Shown: positions 41,613 to 50,760 of the stretch, piece by piece
Numbering within the stretch: the first letter of the stretch is position 1
Layout: each line of letters opens with the position of its first letter
NCBI GenBank assembly: GCA_017462385.1
Contig: JAFTRE010000031.1
Location: 1 to 56,844 of the forward strand
DNA length: 56,844 bases
DNA from: Clostridia bacterium
Lineage (GTDB): Bacteria > Bacillota > Clostridia > Oscillospirales > CAG-272
Reading direction: 5' to 3'
Notes under the pieces: generated by a model
What the model was told of the DNA's origin: nothing
Seen by the model: the letters and a program-made list of their open reading frames with translations, nothing else
Databases searched by the model: none
Program-made: the position numbers and the translations under genes

Positions 41613-42920
41613 TCAAAGCGCGTTGAAGTAATTTACAAGCTCAGCTCTTGCGACCTCTGTCTCCTCTCGGGTGGCAAGATCCTTGACCTTTACCATGCCA
41701 CTCTCCAGCTCACTGCCGCCCATTATGACGATGTGAGTACAGCCCGAAGCGACGGCATAGTCTATCTGCTTGCCGAACTTCTTGGTACCGAGATAGCACA
41801 TGGCGGGAATGCCCGAGAGCACCAGCTCGTCCGAAAGTTTTTCATATTCGGTGAAGCTAACATCGTTGAAGCGTGTGATAAGCAGCTTGACCTTGTAGGA
41901 GAGCAGGGATGCGGGCACGAGACCGTGAATGTTGAGGAAGTTTTCGAGCGTCACGTCGCCAAAGCCGAAGCCGACACCCGAGATGGCGGTGTTGTGTACG
42001 AAAAGCCCGACAAGGTTGTCGTAACGGCCGCCGCCGAACATGGCGCGGTTGTTTTCGGGCGCTTCGTCAAACACCTCGAAAACAGTGCCCGTGTAATAAT
42101 CGAGGCCGCGGATGATGCCGAAGTCAAATACACAGTATTTGTCCAGACCGCACTCCGCGAGCGCCGCGAACAGCTCCGAAAGCTCCGCCGAACCGCGCGA
42201 TTCGGGGCAGAGGGCAGTAGCCTCGGCTATGCTCATGGTATAGAGCGCATCGATCTTGGCAATCTTTTCGTCATCCAGGCCCAGCGTGTACATATCCTTG
42301 ACGTATGCCTCGCGCGGCACCTTGCCCTTGCGGTCGACCACCTTTGAAACCGCCTTTGCGCCCTCGGCGTCCTTGCCTGTGACGGCGGCGATGACATCGT
42401 TGAAGAAACGGCGGTTGTTTATGTGAACCTTGAACATGGTCTCGTCCGCGCCGAACACGCGCAGCAGCTTGATGGCGACCGAGATTATCTCAAAGTCCGC
42501 CTCATACGAGTCACAGCCGAAAATGTCGGCGTTGACCTGCCAGAACTCTCTGAGTCTGCCTCTCTGGGGGCGCTCATAGCGATAAAAGTTGGGGATGGAG
42601 AACCAACGCAGAGGGTAGCTTAGTGCATTGACTCTTCCTGCCACCATGCGGGCGACAGTGGGAGTCATTTCGGGGCGGATCGCAAGCTGACGGCCGCCGC
42701 GGTCGGTGAAATTGTAGGTCTGCTCGCTTGCAAGCTCAACACCGCTTTTGGCGGCGTAAATATCGAGCGACTCGAGCATGGGACCGTTGTATTCGTCAAA
42801 GGATGCGCATTCCAGCACCTGTCTTATTTTGCCGAAAAACCAGTTGCGCAGGCGCATATCCTCGGGGTAGAAATCTCTTGTGCCCTTGTAGGGCTGAACT
42901 GAAAGCTGTGGTGTGCTCAT
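41613..42920 (-). CDS. hisS: Histidyl-tRNA synthetase
   Basis: 435 residues, class II synthetase. YKGTRDFYPEDM near the start, motif 2 RYERPQRGRLREFWQVNADIFG, the histidine-binding GLDYYTGTVFEVF, motif 3 region ISGVGFGFGDVTLE, and a C-terminal anticodon-binding domain (VKLLITRF, YLGTKKFGKQIDYA). The length and the complete GLDYYTG motif favour the tRNA synthetase over the HisZ regulatory paralog. It charges tRNA-His. GGAGG before the ATG. Own consensus promoter, with only a 40-base leader, so no T-box. Confidence 0.95.
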   Translation of the reverse strand: MSTPQLSVQPYKGTRDFYPEDMRLRNWFFGKIRQVLECASFDEYNGPMLESLDIYAAKSGVELASEQTYNFTDRGGRQLAIRPEMTPTVARMVAGRVNALSYPLRWFSIPNFYRYERPQRGRLREFWQVNADIFGCDSYEADFEIISVAIKLLRVFGADETMFKVHINNRRFFNDVIAAVTGKDAEGAKAVSKVVDRKGKVPREAYVKDMYTLGLDDEKIAKIDALYTMSIAEATALCPESRGSAELSELFAALAECGLDKYCVFDFGIIRGLDYYTGTVFEVFDEAPENNRAMFGGGRYDNLVGLFVHNTAISGVGFGFGDVTLENFLNIHGLVPASLLSYKVKLLITRFNDVSFTEYEKLSDELVLSGIPAMCYLGTKKFGKQIDYAVASGCTHIVIMGGSELESGMVKVKDLATREETEVARAELVNYFNAL

Positions 42921-42964
42921 ATGTCCTCCGAATGGAATAGTGATAAAAATAATTATACATATTA

Positions 42965-42993
42965 ATTATAGCACATTTTTGATAGCTTGTCTA
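42965..42993 (-). promoter_or_regulatory. hisS promoter
   Basis: Minus-strand TAGACA (42988-42993), 17 bases, TATAAT (42965-42970). Confidence 0.8.
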
Positions 42994-43013
42994 CCTTTAA
43001 TACAATAAAATTT

Positions 43014-43045
43014 ATGCTCACAGCGACATTTGCCGCTGTGAGCAT
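43014..43045 (-). terminator. Hairpin after the DUF2961 gene
   Basis: A perfect 12-bp stem ATGCTCACAGCG (43014-43025) and CGCTGTGAGCAT (43034-43045), 8-base loop; minus-strand tail AAATTTTATTG is a modest terminator tail. It lies 9 bases after the stop. Confidence 0.75.
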
Positions 43046-43054
43046 GTGTAGGTT

Positions 43055-45748
43055 TTATTTGATGTCAAACGTCAAGCTGTCAAGCCCTACATAGTATCCC
43101 GTCGAGGCGGTGTTTTTACCTTTGACAACAAATTTTATTTCGTTGTTACCGGCCTTCAATTCGACCTCGCCGAGTTGAAGCGTGGCGTGTGCTACTGACT
43201 TTGAATATCCGTCGTATTCGCCCACCTTTTGAGCGTTTACATATATTTCAACATTTGCATAGTCGGGCGCGGTGGTATAATCAAGCGTCATATCAAATTT
43301 GCCGGCGGAGGTGCTTGTGATGGAGGTTGTGAGAACGGCACTGTCCTGCTTTGCCTTCCAGAAAAGCTGTGCGCTTCTGCCCCATATACCGCTGTAATTG
43401 CTCATGTTTTGCTCTGCAAAAGTGCCGTTGGTCGCGGAGGAGCTACCAATATAGCGCTCAAGCTCTGCAACAAATGAGGTCGCAGGCGGCTGCTTTGTGT
43501 TGAGGCGGGGGACGGGCGTATATTCGGACAGATCAAGATTTGTAAGGCCGTTATATTCAGCGGTGGGGATGAGTATTACAAAATCCAAACCGAAATAATA
43601 GTTTTTGGAGCTTGTGTTTTTACCCGTGACGCTAAAGCTGAGCGTGTTATTCCAGCCCTCTTTGAGCGTTACCTTGCCTATTTCGATGACGTATTCGATG
43701 CGCACTGCAGTATCGTAAAGATCGACGGGGTTGCCGATCTTACTGCCGTTGACGGAGCATTGAAATGTGCCGTAATCGGGTGCTTTGGTAAATGAGGCGA
43801 GCAGCATATATTCGCCGTCCGACTTTGCGGGCAGTACAAGCTCAAGAGTGCGTCCCGATTCGGTAGGCTGCCAGAACAGCTGAAGATCGTTACTCCACAG
43901 AGCACCGCGTGCCGCCATGCTTTGCGATGTGGGAGTAGCGCCGGTGTAGCCTTGGATATACATATCCTCGCCCTCGGTCAGGTCATTGATATAGGCACTT
44001 CCGTCAAGCTCGAAATAATTGGTGTAGTCGTCAAACGAGTAACGCTCCATATCGACGGAGCCCTCCTTGTCCAGATAGAAGCAAACGGCGAAAGCGTAAT
44101 GGACATATTCATCGCTGTAATACTTTTCGAGATATCCGTCAAATTCGGAATAAAACGGAACATTGTCGTTGAGGAACAGACGTGTCTCAACGCGGTTGCC
44201 TTGACACTTTGAGCCGCCGTGAGCGTAAGGCTGAGTGTGGAAAGCTTCGGTGTAGACAGTGGGGTCACACCAAGCGTAGCCGAAGAAATCCTCTGTGCCG
44301 GTTCCGTACCAGGAGGGGAATTTTTCTCCGTCAATAAAGAATTTTTCGTCTCCCTCGCCCCACCATGCCTGACCGGGAGGGCTGTTCGGGTCGGTTTCGC
44401 TGGAGTTTTTATAAAGGTGAAGTGTTATTCCGACAAATCTGCCCGTTCCCGTAGCATGTAGAAAAGAGTAGTCGGGATGGCGGGAGGCGTCGGCGTGGTA
44501 TTCGCCGCGGTTGAACAGCGCATAAAAGCGCTGATCGGTGGTATTTTCCGTGCGTACAAATGTTACGGATACTTCAAGCTCGATGTCGTAGCCCTCATTG
44601 GCGCTTATTTCTACTTTTGCGCCGTCGGAGAAGGGCATGTAGTAGTAATTATAAAGCGTTTTGTCGTCGCGGACACCCATAAGCAGGGTACGGGAGGCAA
44701 CAAGGCCGTAGGATGAGCCGAAGAAGTCGCCGAGCGGGAGCTCGACGGACGGCGTTGTGTCGCCGTCATAATAAATCGACATTTTCAGATTTTTGAGAGT
44801 CTGTATTACCGTCTCGGAGTAATTGGGGCCGATATCATCGGGCAGACGGACAAGAATACCCGAAATAGCGCCCGCACCCTCTATATTTTTGACATAAGGT
44901 GTGTTTGATGTTACCTTGACGCTCTCAAATGCGGCGTCTTCGATGCCGAGCGGATTTGTGCCCAGCCCGTCATCGAAAAAGCTGTTTACTTTGTCCAGCG
45001 CCGCTTTTGCTTCGGCATCAAATGTTCCGGTGAAAGACGGAATTGTGTATTCGTCCGAAAATGTTGTGTAGTTGATTATGTAATATTTGCCCCAGTCATC
45101 GTACATGACAACACGGCAGGATTTGGAAAAGGTGATCGGAACATAGCAGTTGTAGCCGCGGGCGTCATTGAGATAGCAGAGATTATCGTACGTGAAGGGG
45201 ACAGTGTTGCCGCTGAAAAGATTTTGGAATGCAGTATCGACAACGGGCTGATTTGAGCCGTCGATGTATATTTTGATGTGTCCCGTGCCTGCCGTTGCGC
45301 TCCAGATGCGGGAGATGTAGCCGGGGCCATCTATTTCGGCAACGACATATCCGCCGTCGCCCTGCTTTCTGATATAGCTGCCGCCGTCGCCGTTGGCGTT
45401 CCAGTTGACGTACTGCCCGTTTTCATATGCGGACTTGCGGTTGTACGATGTGAATTCGGCTGACCGCTCTCCGTCTGGTGCAACAGAAAGATAACGCGTG
45501 TCTACCATGCGGCGCACGATGTCGGTGTAGGACAGAGTCTTTTTGCTTGCGTCGAAAGCGTCAAGCGTGGGAATGACGGTGTCTGCTGAGGCGTCAGACG
45601 TTTCGGCGTATTGAGGGGCGGTGGTGTCGTCGGGATTTTTTGGCGGTGTGGTTGAATCGTTGTCCCCGGTCGTCGGCGTGCGTGAGCAGCCGGTCAAAAG
45701 CAAGGGAAAGATCAGTACAAAGGTCAGAACCAAAAACAAATAACGCAT
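43055..45748 (-). CDS. DUF2961/GH172-family lipoprotein with duplicated C-terminal modules
   Basis: 897 residues. Lipoprotein signal (LVLTFVLIFPLLLTGC) and a Thr/Asp-rich linker. Residues about 65-560 match DUF2961: RSAEFTSYNRKSAYEN, AEIDGPGYISRIWSA, and the hallmark GEGDEKFFIDGEKFPSWYGT with GTGTEDFFGYAW, which contains the glutamates proposed as catalytic in GH172. GH172 members act on furanosides such as D-arabinofuranosides or difructose anhydrides. Two similar beta-sandwich modules follow (SNDLQLFWQPTESGRTLEL and SAQLFWKAKQDSAVLTTS, each ending with a GKN-T-S-YY-GLD pattern), probably for carbohydrate binding. It is cell-surface anchored. AAAGGAG precedes the ATG. Single gene. Confidence 0.85.
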   Translation of the reverse strand: MRYLFLVLTFVLIFPLLLTGCSRTPTTGDNDSTTPPKNPDDTTAPQYAETSDASADTVIPTLDAFDASKKTLSYTDIVRRMVDTRYLSVAPDGERSAEFTSYNRKSAYENGQYVNWNANGDGGSYIRKQGDGGYVVAEIDGPGYISRIWSATAGTGHIKIYIDGSNQPVVDTAFQNLFSGNTVPFTYDNLCYLNDARGYNCYVPITFSKSCRVVMYDDWGKYYIINYTTFSDEYTIPSFTGTFDAEAKAALDKVNSFFDDGLGTNPLGIEDAAFESVKVTSNTPYVKNIEGAGAISGILVRLPDDIGPNYSETVIQTLKNLKMSIYYDGDTTPSVELPLGDFFGSSYGLVASRTLLMGVRDDKTLYNYYYMPFSDGAKVEISANEGYDIELEVSVTFVRTENTTDQRFYALFNRGEYHADASRHPDYSFLHATGTGRFVGITLHLYKNSSETDPNSPPGQAWWGEGDEKFFIDGEKFPSWYGTGTEDFFGYAWCDPTVYTEAFHTQPYAHGGSKCQGNRVETRLFLNDNVPFYSEFDGYLEKYYSDEYVHYAFAVCFYLDKEGSVDMERYSFDDYTNYFELDGSAYINDLTEGEDMYIQGYTGATPTSQSMAARGALWSNDLQLFWQPTESGRTLELVLPAKSDGEYMLLASFTKAPDYGTFQCSVNGSKIGNPVDLYDTAVRIEYVIEIGKVTLKEGWNNTLSFSVTGKNTSSKNYYFGLDFVILIPTAEYNGLTNLDLSEYTPVPRLNTKQPPATSFVAELERYIGSSSATNGTFAEQNMSNYSGIWGRSAQLFWKAKQDSAVLTTSITSTSAGKFDMTLDYTTAPDYANVEIYVNAQKVGEYDGYSKSVAHATLQLGEVELKAGNNEIKFVVKGKNTASTGYYVGLDSLTFDIK

Positions 45749-45895
45749 ACTGTCGAACTCCTTTCTTCGTCACAAGCGTTTTGTGTGTTACAGTTATTTT
45801 ATCATTAATTAATACCATAGTGATAGTAAAATATAGCCCAAAAATATAGATATTTTATCTTTTTCTGATTTTTTTGCCGAAATGACAAAAAACTA

Positions 45896-45924
45896 TTTAC
45901 ATCGCGCGCCGAGAATGATAAAAT
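45896..45924 (+). promoter_or_regulatory. Promoter of the nucleoside salvage operon
   Basis: TTTACA (45896-45901), 17 bases, TAAAAT (45919-45924), 36 bases before the HD-domain gene. No other promoter is seen until 49436, so it probably drives HD-deoD-deoB-CYTH-cdd. Confidence 0.75.
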
Positions 45925-45959
45925 ATAAGATGAAATAATATGTAAAAGAGGATATATAC

Positions 45960-46544
45960 ATGACTAACCGCGAACGCTTCATTGATATTTACCGCCGCAA
46001 CATAACCCGCGAGGGCTCGGACGCACTGCTGTCCTTTCTTTGCTCGGATGCCTGCGACTTTTTCACTGCTCCCGCCAGCACCCGCTATCATGGCGCCCAT
46101 GAGGGCGGTTTGTGTGAGCACAGCTTGAATGTTTACGACTGCTTGGTCGATCAGCTTGCCCGCCGCCGCATGATAGAGAATTATGGCGTTCACTATTCGG
46201 ACGAGAGCATTGCCATCGCGGCACTGCTGCACGACCTTTGCAAGATAAACTTTTATCGCACCTCCTTTCGCAACGTAAAGGACGAAAACGGCCGTTGGCA
46301 GAGCGTGCCCTATTACACCATAGAGGACTCGCTTCCTTACGGACACGGAGAAAAGTCGGTATATATTGTGTCGGGATATATGAAGCTGACGCGTGACGAG
46401 GCGTTTGCAATACGTTATCACATGGGCTTCTCGGGTCCCGAGGATAACGGCACGGTCGGGCAGGCGCTGGAAATGTTCCCCTTGGCGTTTGCGCTCAGCG
46501 TTGCCGACATGGAAGCGGCATACTTTATGGAAGGTAAAAAATAA
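45960..46544 (+). CDS. HD-domain phosphohydrolase
   Basis: 194 residues. HD motif residues visible: GGLCEHSLNVYDCL (first His), AALLHDLCKINFYR (His-Asp), YGHGEKSVYI, RYHMGF and a late Asp in LSVADMEAAYF. Such small HD proteins hydrolyse nucleotides or RNA ends (YfbR- or YhaM-like). As the leading gene of a run of nucleoside salvage genes (deoD 14 bases later), a 5'-nucleotidase or deoxynucleotidase role that feeds nucleosides to DeoD is a reasonable inference. AGAGGAT before the ATG. Confidence 0.85.
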   Translation: MTNRERFIDIYRRNITREGSDALLSFLCSDACDFFTAPASTRYHGAHEGGLCEHSLNVYDCLVDQLARRRMIENYGVHYSDESIAIAALLHDLCKINFYRTSFRNVKDENGRWQSVPYYTIEDSLPYGHGEKSVYIVSGYMKLTRDEAFAIRYHMGFSGPEDNGTVGQALEMFPLAFALSVADMEAAYFMEGKK

Positions 46545-46558
46545 GAGAGGGACTGAAA

Positions 46559-47281
46559 ATGGCAAATAATTATCCTACACCTCATATTGCGGCTACTCCC
46601 GCCGACATCGCCCCCGTCGTGCTCATGCCGGGCGACCCGCTGCGCTCAAAATTTATTGCCGAGAATTATCTCGATTCACCAAAGCTTTTCAACAATGTCC
46701 GTGGCGTGCAGGGGTATACGGGCAGCTATCGCGGCTGTCGCGTGTCCGTCATGGCGAGCGGAATGGGCATACCGTCAATGGGCATATATTCTTATGAGCT
46801 GTATAACTTTTTCGGAGTTGACAGCATAATCCGTGTCGGCTCTGCGGGCTCGATGCGCGAGGATATCAAGATACGCGATATAGTGCTCGGTCAGGGCGCG
46901 TGCACAAATTCGGCTTATATCGAGCAGTTCAAGCTTGGCGGACATTTCGCCCCTATAGCGGATTATTCACTGCTTTGCGCGGCTGTTGAGGCATCAAAGC
47001 AGGCGGGTGCGCGGTATCATGTTGGAAATCTGTTATCTGCCGATACGTTTTACGACGATGACCCCGAAATGAATCCCCGTTGGAGACGGCTGGGTGTCAT
47101 GGCGGTCGAGATGGAGGCGGCGGGGCTTTATATCAATGCCGCCCGCGCAGGTCGACGCGCACTTGCCATCTGCACTATATCCGACAGCCTTATCAGCCAC
47201 GAGGCAACCACCTCGGAGGAGAGGCAGACATCGTTTACACAAATGATGGAGATTGCACTGGAAACAGCGAGAAGAGCGTAA
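46559..47281 (+). CDS. deoD: Purine nucleoside phosphorylase, DeoD type
   Basis: 240 residues. It splits purine (deoxy)ribonucleosides with phosphate into base and (deoxy)ribose 1-phosphate. Motifs: VVLMPGDPLRSKFIAENYL (phosphate site), GMGIPSMGIYSYELY, IIRVGSAGSM, VMAVEMEAAGLY (base/ribose site), CTISDSL with the catalytic Asp. Hexameric family, normal length near 235-240. GAGGGA before the ATG. Its sugar phosphate product is the substrate of DeoB, encoded next. Confidence 0.97.
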   Translation: MANNYPTPHIAATPADIAPVVLMPGDPLRSKFIAENYLDSPKLFNNVRGVQGYTGSYRGCRVSVMASGMGIPSMGIYSYELYNFFGVDSIIRVGSAGSMREDIKIRDIVLGQGACTNSAYIEQFKLGGHFAPIADYSLLCAAVEASKQAGARYHVGNLLSADTFYDDDPEMNPRWRRLGVMAVEMEAAGLYINAARAGRRALAICTISDSLISHEATTSEERQTSFTQMMEIALETARRA

Positions 47282-47312
47282 TATTTACGAAAGGTCGCAT
47301 TAGCTTTTAATT

Positions 47313-48488
47313 ATGAAAATAAAACGTGTATTTTTAATAGTTCTCGACAGCTGCGGCGCGGGAGAGCTGCCCGACGCCGCCGATTTCGGCGATGTGGGCG
47401 CAAATACGATACGCAGTGTGTCGCGGGCGAAAAGCTTTAAAATAGACACACTTCGCCGCATGGGCTACGGCAACATTGAAGGCTTGGATTTTCTCGGCCG
47501 CGTTGATAATCCAACTGCCGCCGTTGCAAGGCTTGCCGAGCGCTCGCGCGGCAAGGACACCACTATCGGACATTGGGAGATCGCGGGTGTGGTCTCGGAT
47601 GCGCCGCTCCCCACGTATACCGACGGCTTTCCCGCCGAGGTGCTTGACGAGTTTGAGATGGCGACGGGCAGGGGAGTGCTGTGCAACAAGCCGTATTCGG
47701 GCACTGCTGTCATACATGACTACGGACGTGAGCATATCGAGAGCGGCAAGCTGATAGTCTATACCTCGGCGGACAGCGTTTTTCAGATTGCGGCGCACGA
47801 GGATGTTGTACCGGTAGAAACGCTTTATGAATATTGCCGCGCGGCGCGTAAGATACTTACCGGTAAGCATGCTGTCGGAAGAGTGATTGCACGTCCGTTT
47901 ACGGGCGAATTTCCTAATTATATACGTACGCCTCGCCGCCATGATTTTTCGCTGGAGCCGCCCGAGAAGACTGTGCTTGATGCACTGTCAGCGGCAGGAT
48001 ATGACACTATCGGCGTCGGCAAAATAAGCGATATTTTTGCGGGGCGCGGTATATCCAAGTCATATTATACCCGAAGCAATGCCGAGGGCATGAACATCAC
48101 GAGTGACGTCACAAAACAAGACTTTAACGGCTTATGCTTTGTGAATTTAGTAGACTTTGATTCGCTTTTTGGCCATCGGCGCGATGCCGAGGGCTATGCC
48201 GCGGCACTGGCGGAGTTCGACACATGGCTCGGTGGATGGTTGAATGATTTGCAAGATGATGACATCGTCATGATCACCGCCGATCACGGCTGTGACCCCG
48301 ATTTCGCCGCGACGACCGACCACACCCGCGAATATGTCCCGCTGTTTGTCTGGGGCAAGGCGGTGAAGCCCGAAAACCTCGGAACACGTGCGACATATGC
48401 CGATATCGCCGCCACGGTGGCTGACATTTTCGACGTACCGCTCAAGACCGAGGGTAACAGCTTTGCACATGAGGTGATGGATATATGA
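47313..48488 (+). CDS. deoB: Phosphopentomutase
   Basis: 391 residues of the alkaline phosphatase superfamily. It converts (deoxy)ribose 1-phosphate to the 5-phosphate. FLIVLDSCGAGELPDAADFGDVGANTI carries the first metal Asp; DTTIGHWEIAG the phosphorylated Thr; VGKISDIFAG, DFDSLFGHRRD and ITADHGCDPDFAATTDHTREYVPL carry the other metal ligands. All ligands appear intact. AAAGG lies 18 bases before the ATG, a little far. Its end overlaps the CYTH gene by four bases. Confidence 0.97.
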   Translation: MKIKRVFLIVLDSCGAGELPDAADFGDVGANTIRSVSRAKSFKIDTLRRMGYGNIEGLDFLGRVDNPTAAVARLAERSRGKDTTIGHWEIAGVVSDAPLPTYTDGFPAEVLDEFEMATGRGVLCNKPYSGTAVIHDYGREHIESGKLIVYTSADSVFQIAAHEDVVPVETLYEYCRAARKILTGKHAVGRVIARPFTGEFPNYIRTPRRHDFSLEPPEKTVLDALSAAGYDTIGVGKISDIFAGRGISKSYYTRSNAEGMNITSDVTKQDFNGLCFVNLVDFDSLFGHRRDAEGYAAALAEFDTWLGGWLNDLQDDDIVMITADHGCDPDFAATTDHTREYVPLFVWGKAVKPENLGTRATYADIAATVADIFDVPLKTEGNSFAHEVMDI

Positions 48489-49018
48489 GCAACTCGAGCG
48501 GACTTGAAATAGAGCGTAAATATCTTATCGAGCGCCCCGACGAGACGCTTCTCGCCGCTATCAATGGAGCGTATAAATACGATATCGAGCAGATATATCT
48601 GCCCACCTCTCCCGACTCGGACGCGGCACGCATACGCCGACGCGTGGGAAAAGATGGCGTCGAATGCTTTTATACCGTAAAAAAACGTGTCAGCGCGCTG
48701 ACAAGGATAGAGGACGAGCGCCGTATCACCGACGAGACGTATGAAGCTCTTGCGGCAAGCGCGGGTGAGCATCCCGCCGTTATTCGTAAAACGCGCTGGT
48801 GCTTGCCCTGCGGCGAGCATATTGCCGAGGTGGATATATATCCCTTTTGGCACAATGTCGCAGTGGTGGAGGTCGAGCTTGGCAGAGAGGACGAGCGCTT
48901 TGAGTTGCCGGCGATATTGCATGTTTTGCGTGAGGTGACAGGCGAGAAAAAATACCTCAATCGCGATATGGCATATGAACTGCAAAAAAACGGACGAGTG
49001 GAGGAGCCGCAAATATGA
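48485..49018 (+). CDS. CYTH-domain protein (triphosphate-binding)
   Basis: 177 residues. The ExExK signature (LEIERKYLI) opens the domain, followed by basic and acidic strands lining the tunnel (ARIRRRVGKDG, YTVKKRV, RIEDERRI, IRKTRW, AEVDIY, VVEVEL) and the late GEKKYLNRDMAY. The pattern is of adenylate cyclase/thiamine triphosphatase-like enzymes; most bacterial ones hydrolyse inorganic or organic triphosphate. It overlaps deoB by ATGA and cdd by ATGA, so it is locked into the nucleoside salvage operon, which hints at a nucleotide-related triphosphate, but that is inference. Confidence 0.9.
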   Translation: MSNSSGLEIERKYLIERPDETLLAAINGAYKYDIEQIYLPTSPDSDAARIRRRVGKDGVECFYTVKKRVSALTRIEDERRITDETYEALAASAGEHPAVIRKTRWCLPCGEHIAEVDIYPFWHNVAVVEVELGREDERFELPAILHVLREVTGEKKYLNRDMAYELQKNGRVEEPQI

Positions 49019-49425
49019 CACCTAACGAATTGATGCAAAAGGCAATACAAGCTATGCAGCAGTCGTATTCGCCATATTCGCACTACCGTGTCGGTGCGGC
49101 ATTGCTGTCACGCGATGGTAGAGTCTTTACGGGCTGCAATATCGAGAACGCCGCATATTCTCCTACCGTGTGCGCGGAACGCTGTGCGTTTTTCAAGGCC
49201 GTGAGCGCAGGCGTTCGTGATTTTGAGGCTATAGCTGTTGTCGGAAGCCGCGAGGGTGGCGAGCCGACGGGAGCGCCGCCTTGCGGCGTTTGCCGACAGG
49301 TAATGGCGGAGTTTTGTGATGCCGATAGCTTCAAAATATATTTGATGGGTAAGAGCGGAGAGATAGTCTGTCATACGCTTGGCGAGCTGTTGCCGTCGGG
49401 CTTTGGTAAGGGAAATTTGGGCTGA
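49015..49425 (+). CDS. cdd: Cytidine deaminase
   Basis: 136 residues, homotetrameric type. It deaminates cytidine and deoxycytidine to uridine forms. Zinc motifs: TVCAERCAFF (Cys, catalytic Glu) and PCGVCRQV (two Cys). Substrate-contacting YSHYRVGAAL and GCNIENAAYSPT are present. The start overlaps the CYTH stop (ATGA). Together with deoD and deoB it completes a salvage route for nucleosides, apparently without a pyrimidine phosphorylase in this window. Confidence 0.97.
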   Translation: MTPNELMQKAIQAMQQSYSPYSHYRVGAALLSRDGRVFTGCNIENAAYSPTVCAERCAFFKAVSAGVRDFEAIAVVGSREGGEPTGAPPCGVCRQVMAEFCDADSFKIYLMGKSGEIVCHTLGELLPSGFGKGNLG

Positions 49426-49435
49426 AGCGTTGTTG

Positions 49436-49464
49436 TTGACAAAAAAGCCATCTTATGATATAAT
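49436..49464 (+). promoter_or_regulatory. Consensus promoter of the BMP lipoprotein gene
   Basis: TTGACA (49436-49441), 17 bases, TATAAT (49459-49464). A leader of about 130 bases follows (to 49602). It contains GGCGG...CCGCC (about 49488-49507) and other short pairings, but no riboswitch class I recognise. Confidence 0.88.
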
Positions 49465-49602
49465 TTAGTAGTTATCTGTCGAGGTCGGCGGGCAAATGCT
49501 TCCGCCCCGAAATCAGGCTTTGTATATTTCGCAGATTCTGTGCCGAGTACAGTGTATGACACAACGATCTGTGATCACCGATCAAGAAAGGTGCGGCAAA
49601 AA

Positions 49603-50754
49603 ATGAAAAAAATTATTGCTTTGTTGCTTGTGTGCGCGATGACATTGGCATGCCTTATGCTATCGTCCTGTAAGCTGCTGGACGGAGAAAACATAGAGAT
49701 CGCTATGATAACCGACGGAGGCAATGTCGACGACAGCTCGCTCAATCAAGCTGTCTGGGAGAGCGTGGCGAATTTTGCAATAGCAAAAAACAAGTCCTGC
49801 GATGCTTATCATCCTGCAACGCAAACTCACGAAGACAGGGTTGACTGCATAATGAAGGCGGTCGTCAACGGCGCGAAAGTCGTGGTGTGCTCGGGACGCG
49901 CACTTGAAGAAGCGGTATTTGAGGTAGAGGATCTGTTCCCGGATGTTCGCTTTATACTTGTGGACGGCGAGCCGAGAGGAGTCGTTCAAACATCGGGACT
50001 TTGGGCGCCGGTCGATACAACCGATGAGTCGGTTGTTACCACTGCAGGAAAAGAAACTCCGCAGGTCAAAATATCTTCCAATGTTTATTGTATAACTTTC
50101 CGCGAGGAGCAGGCGGGATATCTTGCAGGCTTTGTGGCTGTGCGCAGCGGATATACCAAGCTGGGCTTTGTTTCGGCCGAGGATTCTGTTTCGGATATGC
50201 TTTACGGATGCGGATTTTTACAGGGAATTCAGGATGCGGCGCGCGAAATGGGTATTCTTGACCGAATTACGGTCAAATTCCGCTATAGCGGAGCTAATAC
50301 CACAGATGAAATTCTGCTTAATGTCGCCGAGAATTGGTACATAGCCGGAACCGAGGTCATTTTCGCTTCCGGAACTACCTGCTCATCTGTTATCGAGGCG
50401 GCGGAACTGACAAACGGCAGAGTTATCTGCACCGACAGCGATCACTCGCCGGCATCCAATCTTGTTGTCACTTCGGCTATGAAGTTTGTCTATACCCCTA
50501 TCACCAATGCACTTAACTCGCTTTATGACAATGAGATGAAATGGGACGAAAATCACGCCGGCCGATCCGTGCGACTTGGTGTCGTTGAGGACGGTGTCGG
50601 GCTGCCGACGGAAAGCTCTTCATGGCGTCTGGGCGGTTTTACGGTAGAAGCATATGAGGCGGTTGTGGCAAGAATAGTCGGTGGAGAGATCAAGGTCTCG
50701 GATGGGGATGAAATATTGCGCGAGCATGAAATGATAGTTGAATTCACTTCGTAA
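49603..50754 (+). CDS. BMP/Med-family substrate-binding lipoprotein
   Basis: 383 residues from MKKIIALLLVCAMTLACLML, with AAAGGTG upstream; a longer upstream frame lies in the leader without a ribosome site. Lipobox LSSC. The mature part is a periplasmic-binding-type fold of the Bmp/Med/PnrA group: EIAMITDGGNVDDSSLNQAVWES, VVVCSGRALEEAVFEV, FRFILVDGE-like strand, REEQAGYLAGFVAV, LGFVSAEDS, FASGTTCSSVIEAA. PnrA-like members bind purine nucleosides for an ABC importer. Position directly after the nucleoside salvage genes supports that, although no permease genes follow. It could also act as a sensor. Confidence 0.88.
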   Translation: MKKIIALLLVCAMTLACLMLSSCKLLDGENIEIAMITDGGNVDDSSLNQAVWESVANFAIAKNKSCDAYHPATQTHEDRVDCIMKAVVNGAKVVVCSGRALEEAVFEVEDLFPDVRFILVDGEPRGVVQTSGLWAPVDTTDESVVTTAGKETPQVKISSNVYCITFREEQAGYLAGFVAVRSGYTKLGFVSAEDSVSDMLYGCGFLQGIQDAAREMGILDRITVKFRYSGANTTDEILLNVAENWYIAGTEVIFASGTTCSSVIEAAELTNGRVICTDSDHSPASNLVVTSAMKFVYTPITNALNSLYDNEMKWDENHAGRSVRLGVVEDGVGLPTESSSWRLGGFTVEAYEAVVARIVGGEIKVSDGDEILREHEMIVEFTS

Positions 50755-50760
50755 GTCAAT

